Position numbers and translations under genes: made by a program. Source: a bacterium (lineage in GTDB: Bacteria; AUK180). Taken from it: a DNA stretch of 13,219 nt. The notes under the pieces are model-generated. The model saw only the letters and a program-made list of their open reading frames with translations. It had not been told where the DNA came from and ran no database searches. Positions 6,738 through 13,219 of this stretch are shown here, one piece after another (within the stretch, counting starts at the first letter, position 1; every line of letters starts with the position of its first letter). The stretch covers positions 1-13,219 of the forward strand of contig JAUXGM010000056.1 in assembly GCA_030622125.1 (NCBI GenBank), written 5' to 3'.

Positions 6738-8694
6738 AGTTTAATTCCACGCCGTAGGTTCTTCCCGGCATCCTCAGATCATACAGGTATGAAGATTTAG
6801 CTATCTTGTCTACATAGTACATCGTGTAGTACGATGTATCAAAAATGTTTTTGGCATAAGTAGATATGCCGACCTTTAAGCCCGAATATGTCAGATTAAC
6901 ATCTGTTGTAATATACGGTTTACCGTCCTCCTTTTCTTCGTTCCATTCCTTTCGCGGTCTCTTTCCAACATACATATTTGAAAGAGAAAGATTAAGATTC
7001 TCTAATATGGAAATACCCATCCACTGGACGATCTTCAGACTCGGATAACCGTATTGTATAAGATCTTCTACCTTTGCCTGCTGATAGGTAGATGAAACAG
7101 CAAGATCAAGTTTCTTATTATTGTATTCGAACAGTCCCGTTATTCCATATATCTTTTCCTCACCCATATTGTTATACTGAGCATTCCCTCCACCAATATC
7201 TATCTTTTCAATTAGTTTCTCAAGTCTCTGGTGAAAAAACTCCATTTTGAGACAAAGATTTTTTGGTGTAATTTTCATACCGAACTTATAGGAATTGATC
7301 GTTTCGGGTTCAAGATCCGGATTTGCCTCCGACCATGCATCGGTTTTCATAATCAACTCTCTCGGTGTTGGAGATCTAAAAGCACGACTGTAATTAAAAT
7401 TAAACGAAAGCTTATTTATCTTATATCCGATATTGAACTTGGGCGATAAAAAACCCTTGAAAAAATAATTATGATCATATCTAAGGGAACCGATAAATCT
7501 CACATTCTTTATATTTCTCGTTATCATCTGAAAAAATACCCCGTAGTTATCATAAACTATCGGATCAATGTAATAATTAGATGGTTCAAGGGGTTCGGAA
7601 GAGTGATTTATATAGTGATAATCCTTAATATCCCGAAGGTTATTAACATCAAAGTCAAATCCTAATAGTGTATTTGTGTATTCAAAGTTCTTATCAATCT
7701 TTAACTCTCCGAATATCTTTGAAGATAGTTTTTTTGCTTCTGTAAATTGTTCGTATTCGGGCTTCATGGAAGTTGTTGAATCATAAACCGTATAGCCCCA
7801 GATACCTTTTCTGTCAAAATTCTGATAATTCAGAGTAATGCTTCCATTCAGAGTATTATCAATTTCATGATCAATTCCTGCGGTTATAAATATATCGTTA
7901 TATATATAGCCGTAACTTCTGTTCTGAATTATCTCATTCCAACTACATATTTCATTTTTCAGTTCAAAAAATCTGTAATTGATATTATAGATCCTGAGAA
8001 AAAATCCCTTGTATTTAAAGAGTGATCTGAAAAATAGGTTCTCTCTCGGATTGTTTTCCAGCACATTTGGTTTACCCTTGTATGTTTTGTCAATCCCGAT
8101 TCCATCATCATCCAATTTTGAAATCGTAATGCCGTATTCAATATCATTCTTTTTACCAAAGATTGAAATTGTCGGCTTAAAAGATCCACCGGATCCGGCA
8201 TTTACTTTTAAATTATTTGGAAAATCCTCTTTTTCCACGATGTTTATATATCCGGCAAATGTTCCCGAACCGTATAAAGAAGAATATCCTCCGAAAGCAA
8301 CCTCTATCCTTTCAATATTCTCAAACGGGAAATACTCATCAACTATACTTTTGTTATATAATGGATCATAGATTGGAATACCATTAACAAGAAGGAGAAA
8401 TCGCTCATTGTGACAGTTTAGAATGCCATTTGTAAAAATCTGGGTTTCACCTGTTCTATATCTTGATTTGTACATTCTTGAGATAAAAGGAATTAAAGAT
8501 GCTACCGTATTGATGTTATTCTTCTGTAAAAATTCCTCAGAGAATATAATTATATCCTCTCCAAGTTCTCCGTATTCCATTTTGATCTTATATGAGGATT
8601 CTATAAGCATTTTATCAAGTCTTAAAAAATAATCCTCTTCGCAAAAAGTAACAACCATCAAAAAAACCGCAAAAAATGAAAATACTTTTTTCAT
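6727..8694 (-). CDS. TonB-dependent outer-membrane receptor
   Basis: A 655-residue outer-membrane beta-barrel receptor that would take up a ligand using TonB/ExbB/ExbD energy. A signal peptide spans about 1-18. The plug domain is about 45-155, with LLLVNGIPIYDP (100-111), NIERIEVAFGGYSSLYGSG (126-144) and GYINIVEKE (148-156), all typical plug features. The rest is a barrel with many aromatic, alternating strands. It ends in RMPGRTYGVELNYEF, with the terminal Phe expected for outer-membrane assembly. No clear TonB box is visible. The substrate cannot be read from sequence, and no TonB or ExbBD gene is nearby. The ATG follows GGGAGGG with a 3-nt spacing, and ATGA overlaps the stop of the preceding regulator gene. 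Its place between a regulator gene and a periplasmic sensor-like gene suggests ligand-dependent signalling. Confidence 0.93.
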   Translation of the reverse strand: MKKVFSFFAVFLMVVTFCEEDYFLRLDKMLIESSYKIKMEYGELGEDIIIFSEEFLQKNNINTVASLIPFISRMYKSRYRTGETQIFTNGILNCHNERFLLLVNGIPIYDPLYNKSIVDEYFPFENIERIEVAFGGYSSLYGSGTFAGYINIVEKEDFPNNLKVNAGSGGSFKPTISIFGKKNDIEYGITISKLDDDGIGIDKTYKGKPNVLENNPRENLFFRSLFKYKGFFLRIYNINYRFFELKNEICSWNEIIQNRSYGYIYNDIFITAGIDHEIDNTLNGSITLNYQNFDRKGIWGYTVYDSTTSMKPEYEQFTEAKKLSSKIFGELKIDKNFEYTNTLLGFDFDVNNLRDIKDYHYINHSSEPLEPSNYYIDPIVYDNYGVFFQMITRNIKNVRFIGSLRYDHNYFFKGFLSPKFNIGYKINKLSFNFNYSRAFRSPTPRELIMKTDAWSEANPDLEPETINSYKFGMKITPKNLCLKMEFFHQRLEKLIEKIDIGGGNAQYNNMGEEKIYGITGLFEYNNKKLDLAVSSTYQQAKVEDLIQYGYPSLKIVQWMGISILENLNLSLSNMYVGKRPRKEWNEEKEDGKPYITTDVNLTYSGLKVGISTYAKNIFDTSYYTMYYVDKIAKSSYLYDLRMPGRTYGVELNYEF

Positions 8695-10259
8695 AATCCC
8701 TCCCTAAAATATTTTACTCCGATATTTTTTTGTATTTCTCGATTATTATTGTTCCCGACTATTTTGACATTTAACTTGTTTTGAAGGTTTATAAGAGATT
8801 TGACAAGATCCTGCTTTATATAATTCTTTTCTATATCTTCTGTTAAAAGTTGGTGTAAAAAAACATAGTCGGGTTGGATTGCCATGATCGTGTCTAAATT
8901 GGATGCTATCGTTCCATAATTAAATATTGCTATTTTATGACCAAGATATTTCAACATCTCAATTTGCTCTCTGTAAGATAAAATGTTATTTGCTACATCT
9001 ATATCATCAAATGTAAAGATATAATTCTTAGGTAGTTTTTTTTCTCTTATAGTAAATATCATATCTTCGTTTACCGCTAATTTATGTATTGGAATAAAGA
9101 AATTTGCCTCTCCCGTAAAATTTGTCATCATCTTTTCGATAATAGCAATGTACATTTCTCTTATCTTTTTCGCATCGTTGCAAAATCTAAATATCTCGAT
9201 TATTTTCGTGCCTTCCACTATAAATTTTACGGCATACCCTATTTTTTCGTTGTCAATTGATTTTATCTCCTCATTTTTTAGATCAAAGTTTCCCGATATT
9301 ACGGAAAGGCGTATATATTCGTAGTATTTATCTTTTTCGTCGGCGATCTTTTTAAGGAGAGTGAAAATATTTCTATATATCTCTCTTTCAAATCTAACAT
9401 TTTTGTCCTTTTCAAATTGATGTCCCGTAATATAAAAAAAGTTTTGATATTCCGAAAAATTCGGGAAATTTTTCCTTGTTGTTTCTATTAAATTCTTTTT
9501 TAATTTCTCAATATTGAATTGACCTTCCTGATCTTTTTGTGAAAAGAACAGAATAAAATCTCCTGCATATACCTTTCTTACGCTGATCAATGTTTCGGCA
9601 CAGTTTTTATCAACAAATTCATTTATACTTTTAGAAATCTTATAGATGTAATCGTCTATTATTTTCCAATTAAATATTTTTTCGTATTTTAATATTTCAT
9701 CCGTATCTATATATACTATATAAAAACCCTTATCATATTTTTTCCTTAGATTTTCAAAAAGAGCTGGTAGAATGGGAAGCTTTGTCAATTTATCGATTGA
9801 CGCTCCTTTTTCCTTTTCGAACTCGGTTGCAATTTTTTTATATTCGCTATTTACTTTTTTTAAGGTTTCTGAAATCGTTCCTTTACTTATGATATTTTTT
9901 ATTCTGATATATAATTCTTCAAGATTAAACGGTTTTTTTATATAATCGTCCGCACCGAGTGAAAGTCCTTTAATTACACTTTCCGGGGTAGAAAGAGCGG
10001 TTAGCATAAGTATCGGGATCATAGAAAAAACCTTATGGTTTCTCAGATGTTCGCAAACCTCAAACCCGTTTTTTCCGGGCATCATAATATCCAGTATTAT
10101 TATATCGGGAATATTCTTTTTATTTTCGATCAGATCAAGAGCTTCTTCACCATCTTCCGCTTCTATGATCTCAAAACCTTTTGCCGTAAGATATTTATTT
10201 AAAACCAACCGGATATTTTCATCATCATCTGCAACCATTATTGTTCTTTTTTTTACCAT
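8691..10259 (-). CDS. response regulator with degenerate GGDEF-like and EAL-like regions
   Basis: A 522-residue cytoplasmic regulator. The receiver domain (about 5-125) is complete: acidic D11-D13, phospho-acceptor D57 (LDIMMPG), T87 and K109. A helical linker leads to a GGDEF-like region starting at DKLTKLPILPALFENL (156-171), but the signature itself reads YAGDF (231-235), so cyclase activity is unlikely. The C-terminal part follows the EAL fold. IPIHKL (389-394) stands where VNLS is usual, YIFTFDDID (413-421) where EITES is usual, and LGHKIAIFNYG (439-449) where G..IA.DDFG is usual; the end is FREGL instead of QGYL. No EAL or DDFG metal ligands survive. It is therefore probably a phosphorylation-controlled binding or scaffold protein, perhaps for c-di-GMP or a partner. 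GGAGGG precedes the ATG, 2 bp after the previous stop. The calls for the degenerate regions rest on reading alignment by eye. Confidence 0.82.
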   Translation of the reverse strand: MVKKRTIMVADDDENIRLVLNKYLTAKGFEIIEAEDGEEALDLIENKKNIPDIIILDIMMPGKNGFEVCEHLRNHKVFSMIPILMLTALSTPESVIKGLSLGADDYIKKPFNLEELYIRIKNIISKGTISETLKKVNSEYKKIATEFEKEKGASIDKLTKLPILPALFENLRKKYDKGFYIVYIDTDEILKYEKIFNWKIIDDYIYKISKSINEFVDKNCAETLISVRKVYAGDFILFFSQKDQEGQFNIEKLKKNLIETTRKNFPNFSEYQNFFYITGHQFEKDKNVRFEREIYRNIFTLLKKIADEKDKYYEYIRLSVISGNFDLKNEEIKSIDNEKIGYAVKFIVEGTKIIEIFRFCNDAKKIREMYIAIIEKMMTNFTGEANFFIPIHKLAVNEDMIFTIREKKLPKNYIFTFDDIDVANNILSYREQIEMLKYLGHKIAIFNYGTIASNLDTIMAIQPDYVFLHQLLTEDIEKNYIKQDLVKSLINLQNKLNVKIVGNNNNREIQKNIGVKYFREGL

Positions 10260-10261
10260 AT

Positions 10262-10633
10262 TTACCCTCCTAAATATTCCTTACAAACCTCAATCAATTG
10301 TTTTAAATTAAACGGCTTTGTTAAATAATAATTTGCTCCAAGCGTAATGCCTTTTTTGATATCCTCCTTTGAAACATAAGCTGAGGAAATGATTACCGGT
10401 ATTTTAAGATTAAATTTCCGTCTTATTTTTTTTAATACCTCAAATCCATTGATCCCTTCAAGCCCTATGTCAAGAAAGATTAATCCGATCTTTTTATTGT
10501 TCTCTTCTATATATTTGCATGCTGCCAATCCATTTTCAAAGATATTTTTCTTATTCCTAAAATCACTCAGGGTTAATGTTATTAATTTTTGAATTTTTTC
10601 ATCATCCTCAATAATCAAGATTTCCTTATTCAT
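10262..10633 (-). CDS. single-domain CheY-like response regulator
   Basis: A 123-residue stand-alone receiver domain. It has the acidic pair E9-D10-D11, phospho-acceptor D55 (FLDIGLEG), S84 in the switch position usually held by Thr/Ser, and K106 in LTKPF, so phosphorylation should be possible. There is no DNA-binding or other output domain, so it must act by protein contact, as a phosphate sink, or within a phosphorelay. The kinase in the same run (H306) is the likely donor. ATGA overlaps the macro-domain stop by 4 bp, with GAGGA 5 nt upstream. The gene for the larger receiver protein follows after 2 bp. It is not demonstrably a chemotaxis CheY, because no chemotaxis genes are present. Confidence 0.93.
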   Translation of the reverse strand: MNKEILIIEDDEKIQKLITLTLSDFRNKKNIFENGLAACKYIEENNKKIGLIFLDIGLEGINGFEVLKKIRRKFNLKIPVIISSAYVSKEDIKKGITLGANYYLTKPFNLKQLIEVCKEYLGG

Positions 10634-11151
10634 TGTGTTCCTCTATTTTTTATTTCCGTTTGGTAAGCATTATAAGTAATATTATCATAACATACAAAGA
10701 AGACATTTGTTATTTCTTTATTTTGTTTTAATTCATCTTTTACTGCCTTTACTGCTATTGGAACCGCTTGTTCTACCGGAAATCTATATGCCCCGGTACT
10801 TATTGAAGGAAATGCAATAGTTTTAATATTTCGTTTTTTTGCTTCTCTAAAAACAGATATGTAGCATTTCCTTAAAGAGTCTTTTTCGTTTTGGGCTCCA
10901 CCATGCCAAATCGGACCAACCGTATGAATTACATATTTTGCCGGTAAGTCATATCCCTTTGTTGTTATTGCTTCTCCGGTTTCACAACCTTTTAACTTTT
11001 TGCATTCATCCAATAATTTCGAACCGGCGGCTCTATGGATGGCACCATCCACACCGCCGCCGCCAAGTAATGAATTGTTTGCGGCATTAACTACGGCATC
11101 ACATTTTTGCTTCGTAATATCTCCTAAAATGGTTTTTATCCTTTCCAACAT
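10630..11151 (-). CDS. macro-domain ADP-ribose-binding protein (MacroD/YmdB type)
   Basis: A 173-residue single macro domain of the MacroD/YmdB type. Family members hydrolyse O-acetyl-ADP-ribose and can remove ADP-ribose from acidic residues. Visible motifs are GDIT (10-13), [20 protein letters not shown] (20-39) with N22, N25 and D35, YVIHTVGP (73-80), and the phosphate-binding loop ISTGAYRFP (117-125). Length matches the family, and no signal peptide is present, so it should be cytoplasmic. It is the first gene of the signalling run and overlaps the CheY-like gene by 4 bp. The ATG is preceded by AAGG at 7 nt and by a near-consensus promoter. Why such an enzyme heads a two-component and receptor operon is not clear; it may simply be a conserved passenger. 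Confidence 0.93.
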   Translation of the reverse strand: MLERIKTILGDITKQKCDAVVNAANNSLLGGGGVDGAIHRAAGSKLLDECKKLKGCETGEAITTKGYDLPAKYVIHTVGPIWHGGAQNEKDSLRKCYISVFREAKKRNIKTIAFPSISTGAYRFPVEQAVPIAVKAVKDELKQNKEITNVFFVCYDNITYNAYQTEIKNRGTQ

Positions 11152-11168
11152 ATTCTAACCTTCACTAT

Positions 11169-11197
11169 ATTGTAATATTTTTTTTGCTTTTTGTCAA
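11169..11197 (-). promoter_or_regulatory. sigma70-like promoter for the macro-domain operon
   Basis: On the minus strand a perfect TTGACA (11197-11192), a 17-bp spacer containing eight consecutive A residues, and TACAAT (11174-11169) form a strong promoter. A start site near 11162 leaves a leader of about 11 nt that carries AAGG 7 nt before the ATG at 11151. It overlaps the divergent cyclase promoter: its -35 box sits within that promoter's spacer. Confidence 0.7.
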
Positions 11198-11212
11198 ATT
11201 TTTTGATATAAT
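11184..11212 (+). promoter_or_regulatory. candidate leaderless promoter for the adenylate cyclase gene
   Basis: TTGCTT (11184-11189), a 17-bp spacer and TATAAT (11207-11212) precede the ATG at 11218 by 5 nt. No Shine-Dalgarno is present in the run of A and T before the start. The -35 match is weak (TTG only), but the -10 is perfect and its distance to the ATG is identical to that at rmlD. It overlaps the opposite promoter for the macro-domain gene. Confidence 0.55.
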
Positions 11213-11217
11213 TCAAT

Positions 11218-13095
11218 ATGAAAAGGAAATTTTCCGTAATTATCATACTGTTTATCTTCACTGTTTTGCTCTTCTTTCCCATTCGTTTTTTTGATATCCT
11301 TGATCTAAAATGGTGGGATTTTGTTCAACACTCCTTTCCGGATAAATGGTCTTCAAAGGTTTTCATTGTTTCGATTGATGATGATGCTCTCAACGAATAC
11401 GGTAGATGGCCATTTGACAGAAAGGTGTTATCGAATTTAATTGACAAAATATCCGACCATAATCCAAAATTGATAGGACTGGATATTTTATTCCCTGAGA
11501 GATCAAACAGTGATGAAACATTTTCATCTGCCATATTTTACAGCGGAAATGTTGTCGGCTCGGTTTCCGTTGATGAAAAGCAACCGGTATCGAAAAACAA
11601 TAATGAATTGAACTTTTTTCCTTCCTTTAAGGGAGATGCTTACTTTAAAATCGTCTCTTTTCTCGGCAATGTTGAGAGTATATCCGATTCTTTTTTGTCT
11701 CGAGGACATATTCATATATTAAATGATTTTGACGGAACAATCCGACATTATCACCCGTTCTTTATATATAAGGAAAGGCTGATTCCGGGAATGGCATTTG
11801 AATTATACAGACTATATAAGGGTTATGAACTTTCAACATTGAAGATCATGAAAAATAAGATTCTAATTGGCGAAGATACAATACCAATTGATCATAATCG
11901 AAGGAATTTTATTCACTTCTTAAAAAATAGTGGAGATATCCCTCAAATAAAAATGACCGATATTATGACCGATAATGTAAAGTATGACCTTAATAATAAA
12001 ATAATTCTTGTTGGTGTTACGGCAACCGGGGCTCATGATTATAGGGTTTCACCCATTTCTCAATCTACCCCGGGAGTAGAGATAGAGGCAACAATTACCA
12101 ATAATTACCTCACTGGAAATTTGATCAAACCTCATAGAACCGTAAACTATATTTTGATCATATTTTTTATGTGGATATTAAGCATTTTTTATATTTTTTT
12201 CAATCGCAAATTTAATTTGGCGAGATCGCTTTATTCCCTTTTATTTCTTATTTTTATCTTTTTCTCCTTTCATTTTCTGTTTTTTTTACATTTCAAAATG
12301 GTATTTCATTTTCTTCTTCCTCTTCTTTTATATCTTTTTATTTTCGGATATCTTCTTGCATATCATTACCTTGTTTCATCCAAAGGTGCACGAAAATTAA
12401 AAATGATACTTTCTCATTACCTTTCTCCGAATATTATGAGTGAACTTCTTGAAAATCCGGAACTTGTGAAATTAGGAGGAAGTAAAGTAAATGTTAGTGT
12501 TCTTTTCGGTGATGTTGCCGGTTTTACCTCTTTTTCAGAGAATCATTCTCCCGAAGAGGTCGTAACATACTTAAATGAGATACTAACAATTCTTACACGA
12601 AGTGTTTTTCAATATAACGGTACACTTGATAAATATATCGGGGATTGTATAATGGCTTTTTGGGGAGCTCCTCTTCCGGATGTAAATAGTGCGGAGCATT
12701 GTGTTCTTGCTGCGATAAATATGATTGAAAATATTAATAAATTCAATGAAACGACACAGGATAAATTCTATATCGGTGTCGGCATTAATTCGGGCGCTGC
12801 GGTAATCGGCAATATGGGATCTGAAACCGTATACGATTATACCGCAATGGGAGATACGGTGAATACCGCTTCAAGAATGGAGGGCGTTACAAGAAATTTG
12901 AATAAAGCACTCGTAATAACAAGATTTACATACAATGAATTACCCGACTATCTAATGACAAGATTTGAAAAATATAATGAAAAAGTTATAGTAAAAGGAA
13001 AGGAAAAAGGCATTGAAGTTTATACACTCAAAGATCATCCGTTAAAAAAGAAGAAGGTAATAAGGAAAAAGAAGAGGTTCGAGGCTAGAGGTTAG
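11218..13095 (+). CDS. CHASE2-domain class III adenylate cyclase
   Basis: A 625-residue membrane cyclase that should make cAMP from ATP. A hydrophobic N-terminus (about 7-21) anchors an extracytoplasmic CHASE2 sensor domain (about 25-300; VFIVSIDDDALNEYGRWP and LIGLDILFPE are typical). Three membrane segments follow (about 308-328, 337-358, 361-385). The cytoplasmic catalytic domain (about 422-600) has metal ligands D432 (LFGDVAGFTSFS) and D476 (YIGDCIMAFWG), the substrate Lys K472, T542 in YTAMGDTVN, and N549 and R553. A Thr at 542, where class IIIa enzymes have Asp, is typical of class IIIb cyclases, some of which respond to bicarbonate. All catalytic residues are present. The C-terminus is a basic Lys/Arg tail whose last residues (RFEARG) are encoded by a DNA tandem repeat. 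It is transcribed alone and divergently from the macro-domain operon; no Shine-Dalgarno is visible. The CHASE2 ligand is unknown. Confidence 0.94.
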   Translation: MKRKFSVIIILFIFTVLLFFPIRFFDILDLKWWDFVQHSFPDKWSSKVFIVSIDDDALNEYGRWPFDRKVLSNLIDKISDHNPKLIGLDILFPERSNSDETFSSAIFYSGNVVGSVSVDEKQPVSKNNNELNFFPSFKGDAYFKIVSFLGNVESISDSFLSRGHIHILNDFDGTIRHYHPFFIYKERLIPGMAFELYRLYKGYELSTLKIMKNKILIGEDTIPIDHNRRNFIHFLKNSGDIPQIKMTDIMTDNVKYDLNNKIILVGVTATGAHDYRVSPISQSTPGVEIEATITNNYLTGNLIKPHRTVNYILIIFFMWILSIFYIFFNRKFNLARSLYSLLFLIFIFFSFHFLFFLHFKMVFHFLLPLLLYLFIFGYLLAYHYLVSSKGARKLKMILSHYLSPNIMSELLENPELVKLGGSKVNVSVLFGDVAGFTSFSENHSPEEVVTYLNEILTILTRSVFQYNGTLDKYIGDCIMAFWGAPLPDVNSAEHCVLAAINMIENINKFNETTQDKFYIGVGINSGAAVIGNMGSETVYDYTAMGDTVNTASRMEGVTRNLNKALVITRFTYNELPDYLMTRFEKYNEKVIVKGKEKGIEVYTLKDHPLKKKKVIRKKKRFEARG

Positions 13096-13101
13096 AGGTT
13101 G
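13074..13101 (+). repeat. heptamer tandem repeat across the cyclase stop codon
   Basis: Four consecutive 7-bp units, GAGGTTC, GAGGCTA, GAGGTTA and GAGGTTG, differ only in the last three positions. The TAG stop of the cyclase gene (13093-13095) lies across the third and fourth units, so the last residues of the protein come from the repeat. The purine-rich strand stands out from its surroundings. Such short heptamer arrays can expand or contract. Confidence 0.75.
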
Positions 13102-13134
13102 GTAAGTAAAACAATATTAAACTCCGTTCCAAAC

Positions 13135-13219
13135 AAAAGAGGGACATTACCTCAACTTTCTGATTTTTAAAGTTGAGGTGTGTCCCGGACTCTTCCTTAG
13201 ATAACGATATACCTCCCGA
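13135..13219 (+). repeat. 85-bp REP-like element, right copy
   Basis: This is the reverse complement of 39-123 with three mismatches, running to the last base of the window. It starts 39 bp after the cyclase stop codon. Read in the direction of cyclase transcription it has the same orientation as the left copy has relative to the minus-strand operon. The element may continue beyond the window edge. Confidence 0.9.
13141..13186. other. long hairpin in the right REP-like element
   Basis: GGGACA (13141-13146) pairs with TGTCCC (13181-13186), and ACCTCAACTTT pairs with AAAGTTGAGGT inside it around a 9-nt loop. It is identical to the hairpin at 72-117. It is the only strong stem-loop after the cyclase gene, so it may protect or terminate that transcript, although no U-tract follows. 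Confidence 0.85.

Noticed and set aside
7959-8201. Minus-strand 80-codon frame overlapping the receptor gene in another frame
   Set aside because: The receptor frame is continuous through this region with plug and barrel sequence; the alternative peptide shows no family features.
8009-8371. Plus-strand 120-codon open frame inside the TonB-dependent receptor gene
   Set aside because: It lies wholly opposite a convincing receptor coding sequence, has no recognisable domain and no Shine-Dalgarno, and looks like a shadow frame.
8691-10259. Annotating the larger regulator as an active diguanylate cyclase or phosphodiesterase
   Set aside because: The GGDEF signature is reduced to YAGDF and the EAL, DDFG and QGYL motifs are missing or changed, so catalysis is not supported.
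10262-10633. Naming the small receiver protein CheY
   Set aside because: There are no chemotaxis genes in the window; only the receiver fold and phosphorylation residues are supported.
13141-13186. CRISPR repeat unit
   Set aside because: Only one copy occurs at each end, with no spaced array and no cas genes.
39-13219. Reading the terminal inverted repeats as the ends of a 13-kb transposon or genomic island
   Set aside because: There is no transposase, integrase or other mobility gene, the content is largely housekeeping, base usage looks uniform, and target duplications cannot be checked because the right copy ends at the window edge. The hairpin structure fits a dispersed extragenic repeat better.

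Overview
The window is 13.2 kb of AT-rich, almost fully coding bacterial DNA. Its proteins are rich in Lys, Ile, Asn and Glu. A TonB-dependent outer-membrane receptor and exported proteins point to a diderm (Gram-negative-type) bacterium. Nothing here fixes the phylum; low-GC candidate phyla are plausible, but that is a guess. There are eleven protein genes. I see no rRNA, tRNA, CRISPR array, transposase or phage gene.

Layout. Ten genes lie on the minus strand and are read right to left from a 66-bp divergent gap at 11152-11217. In order of transcription they are: a macro-domain protein; a CheY-like response regulator; a response regulator with degenerate GGDEF-like and EAL-like regions; a TonB-dependent receptor; a periplasmic substrate-binding-like protein; a membrane histidine kinase; RmlD; RelA/SpoT; a YfiH/PgeF-family protein; and an Mth938/DUF498 protein. 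Neighbours overlap by 4, 4, 11, 4, 11 and 20 bp or are 2-30 bp apart, so most are probably translationally coupled. A sigma70-like promoter inside the run, just before rmlD, may separate a signalling and uptake operon (macro to kinase) from a housekeeping operon (rmlD to DUF498). On the plus strand a single gene encodes a CHASE2 class III adenylate cyclase.

How the genes may work together (inference). The receptor, binding-like protein, kinase and two receiver proteins look like one pathway that senses, and perhaps imports, an unidentified ligand. The GGDEF/EAL part of the larger regulator has lost its catalytic motifs, so it probably binds a ligand or a partner rather than making or breaking c-di-GMP. 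The cyclase and RelA/SpoT place cAMP and (p)ppGpp metabolism beside this pathway.

Non-coding signals. Both ends carry the same 85-bp element in opposite orientations, with three mismatches. It contains a strong hairpin with GGGACA/TGTCCC feet and resembles REP-type extragenic palindromes. Each copy lies downstream of the converging transcription unit in the same relative orientation. The two ends may also mark where an assembly broke at repeats. The rmlD and cyclase genes both have a TATAAT box exactly 5 nt before ATG and no Shine-Dalgarno sequence, which suggests leaderless mRNAs. A heptamer tandem repeat runs through the cyclase stop codon.
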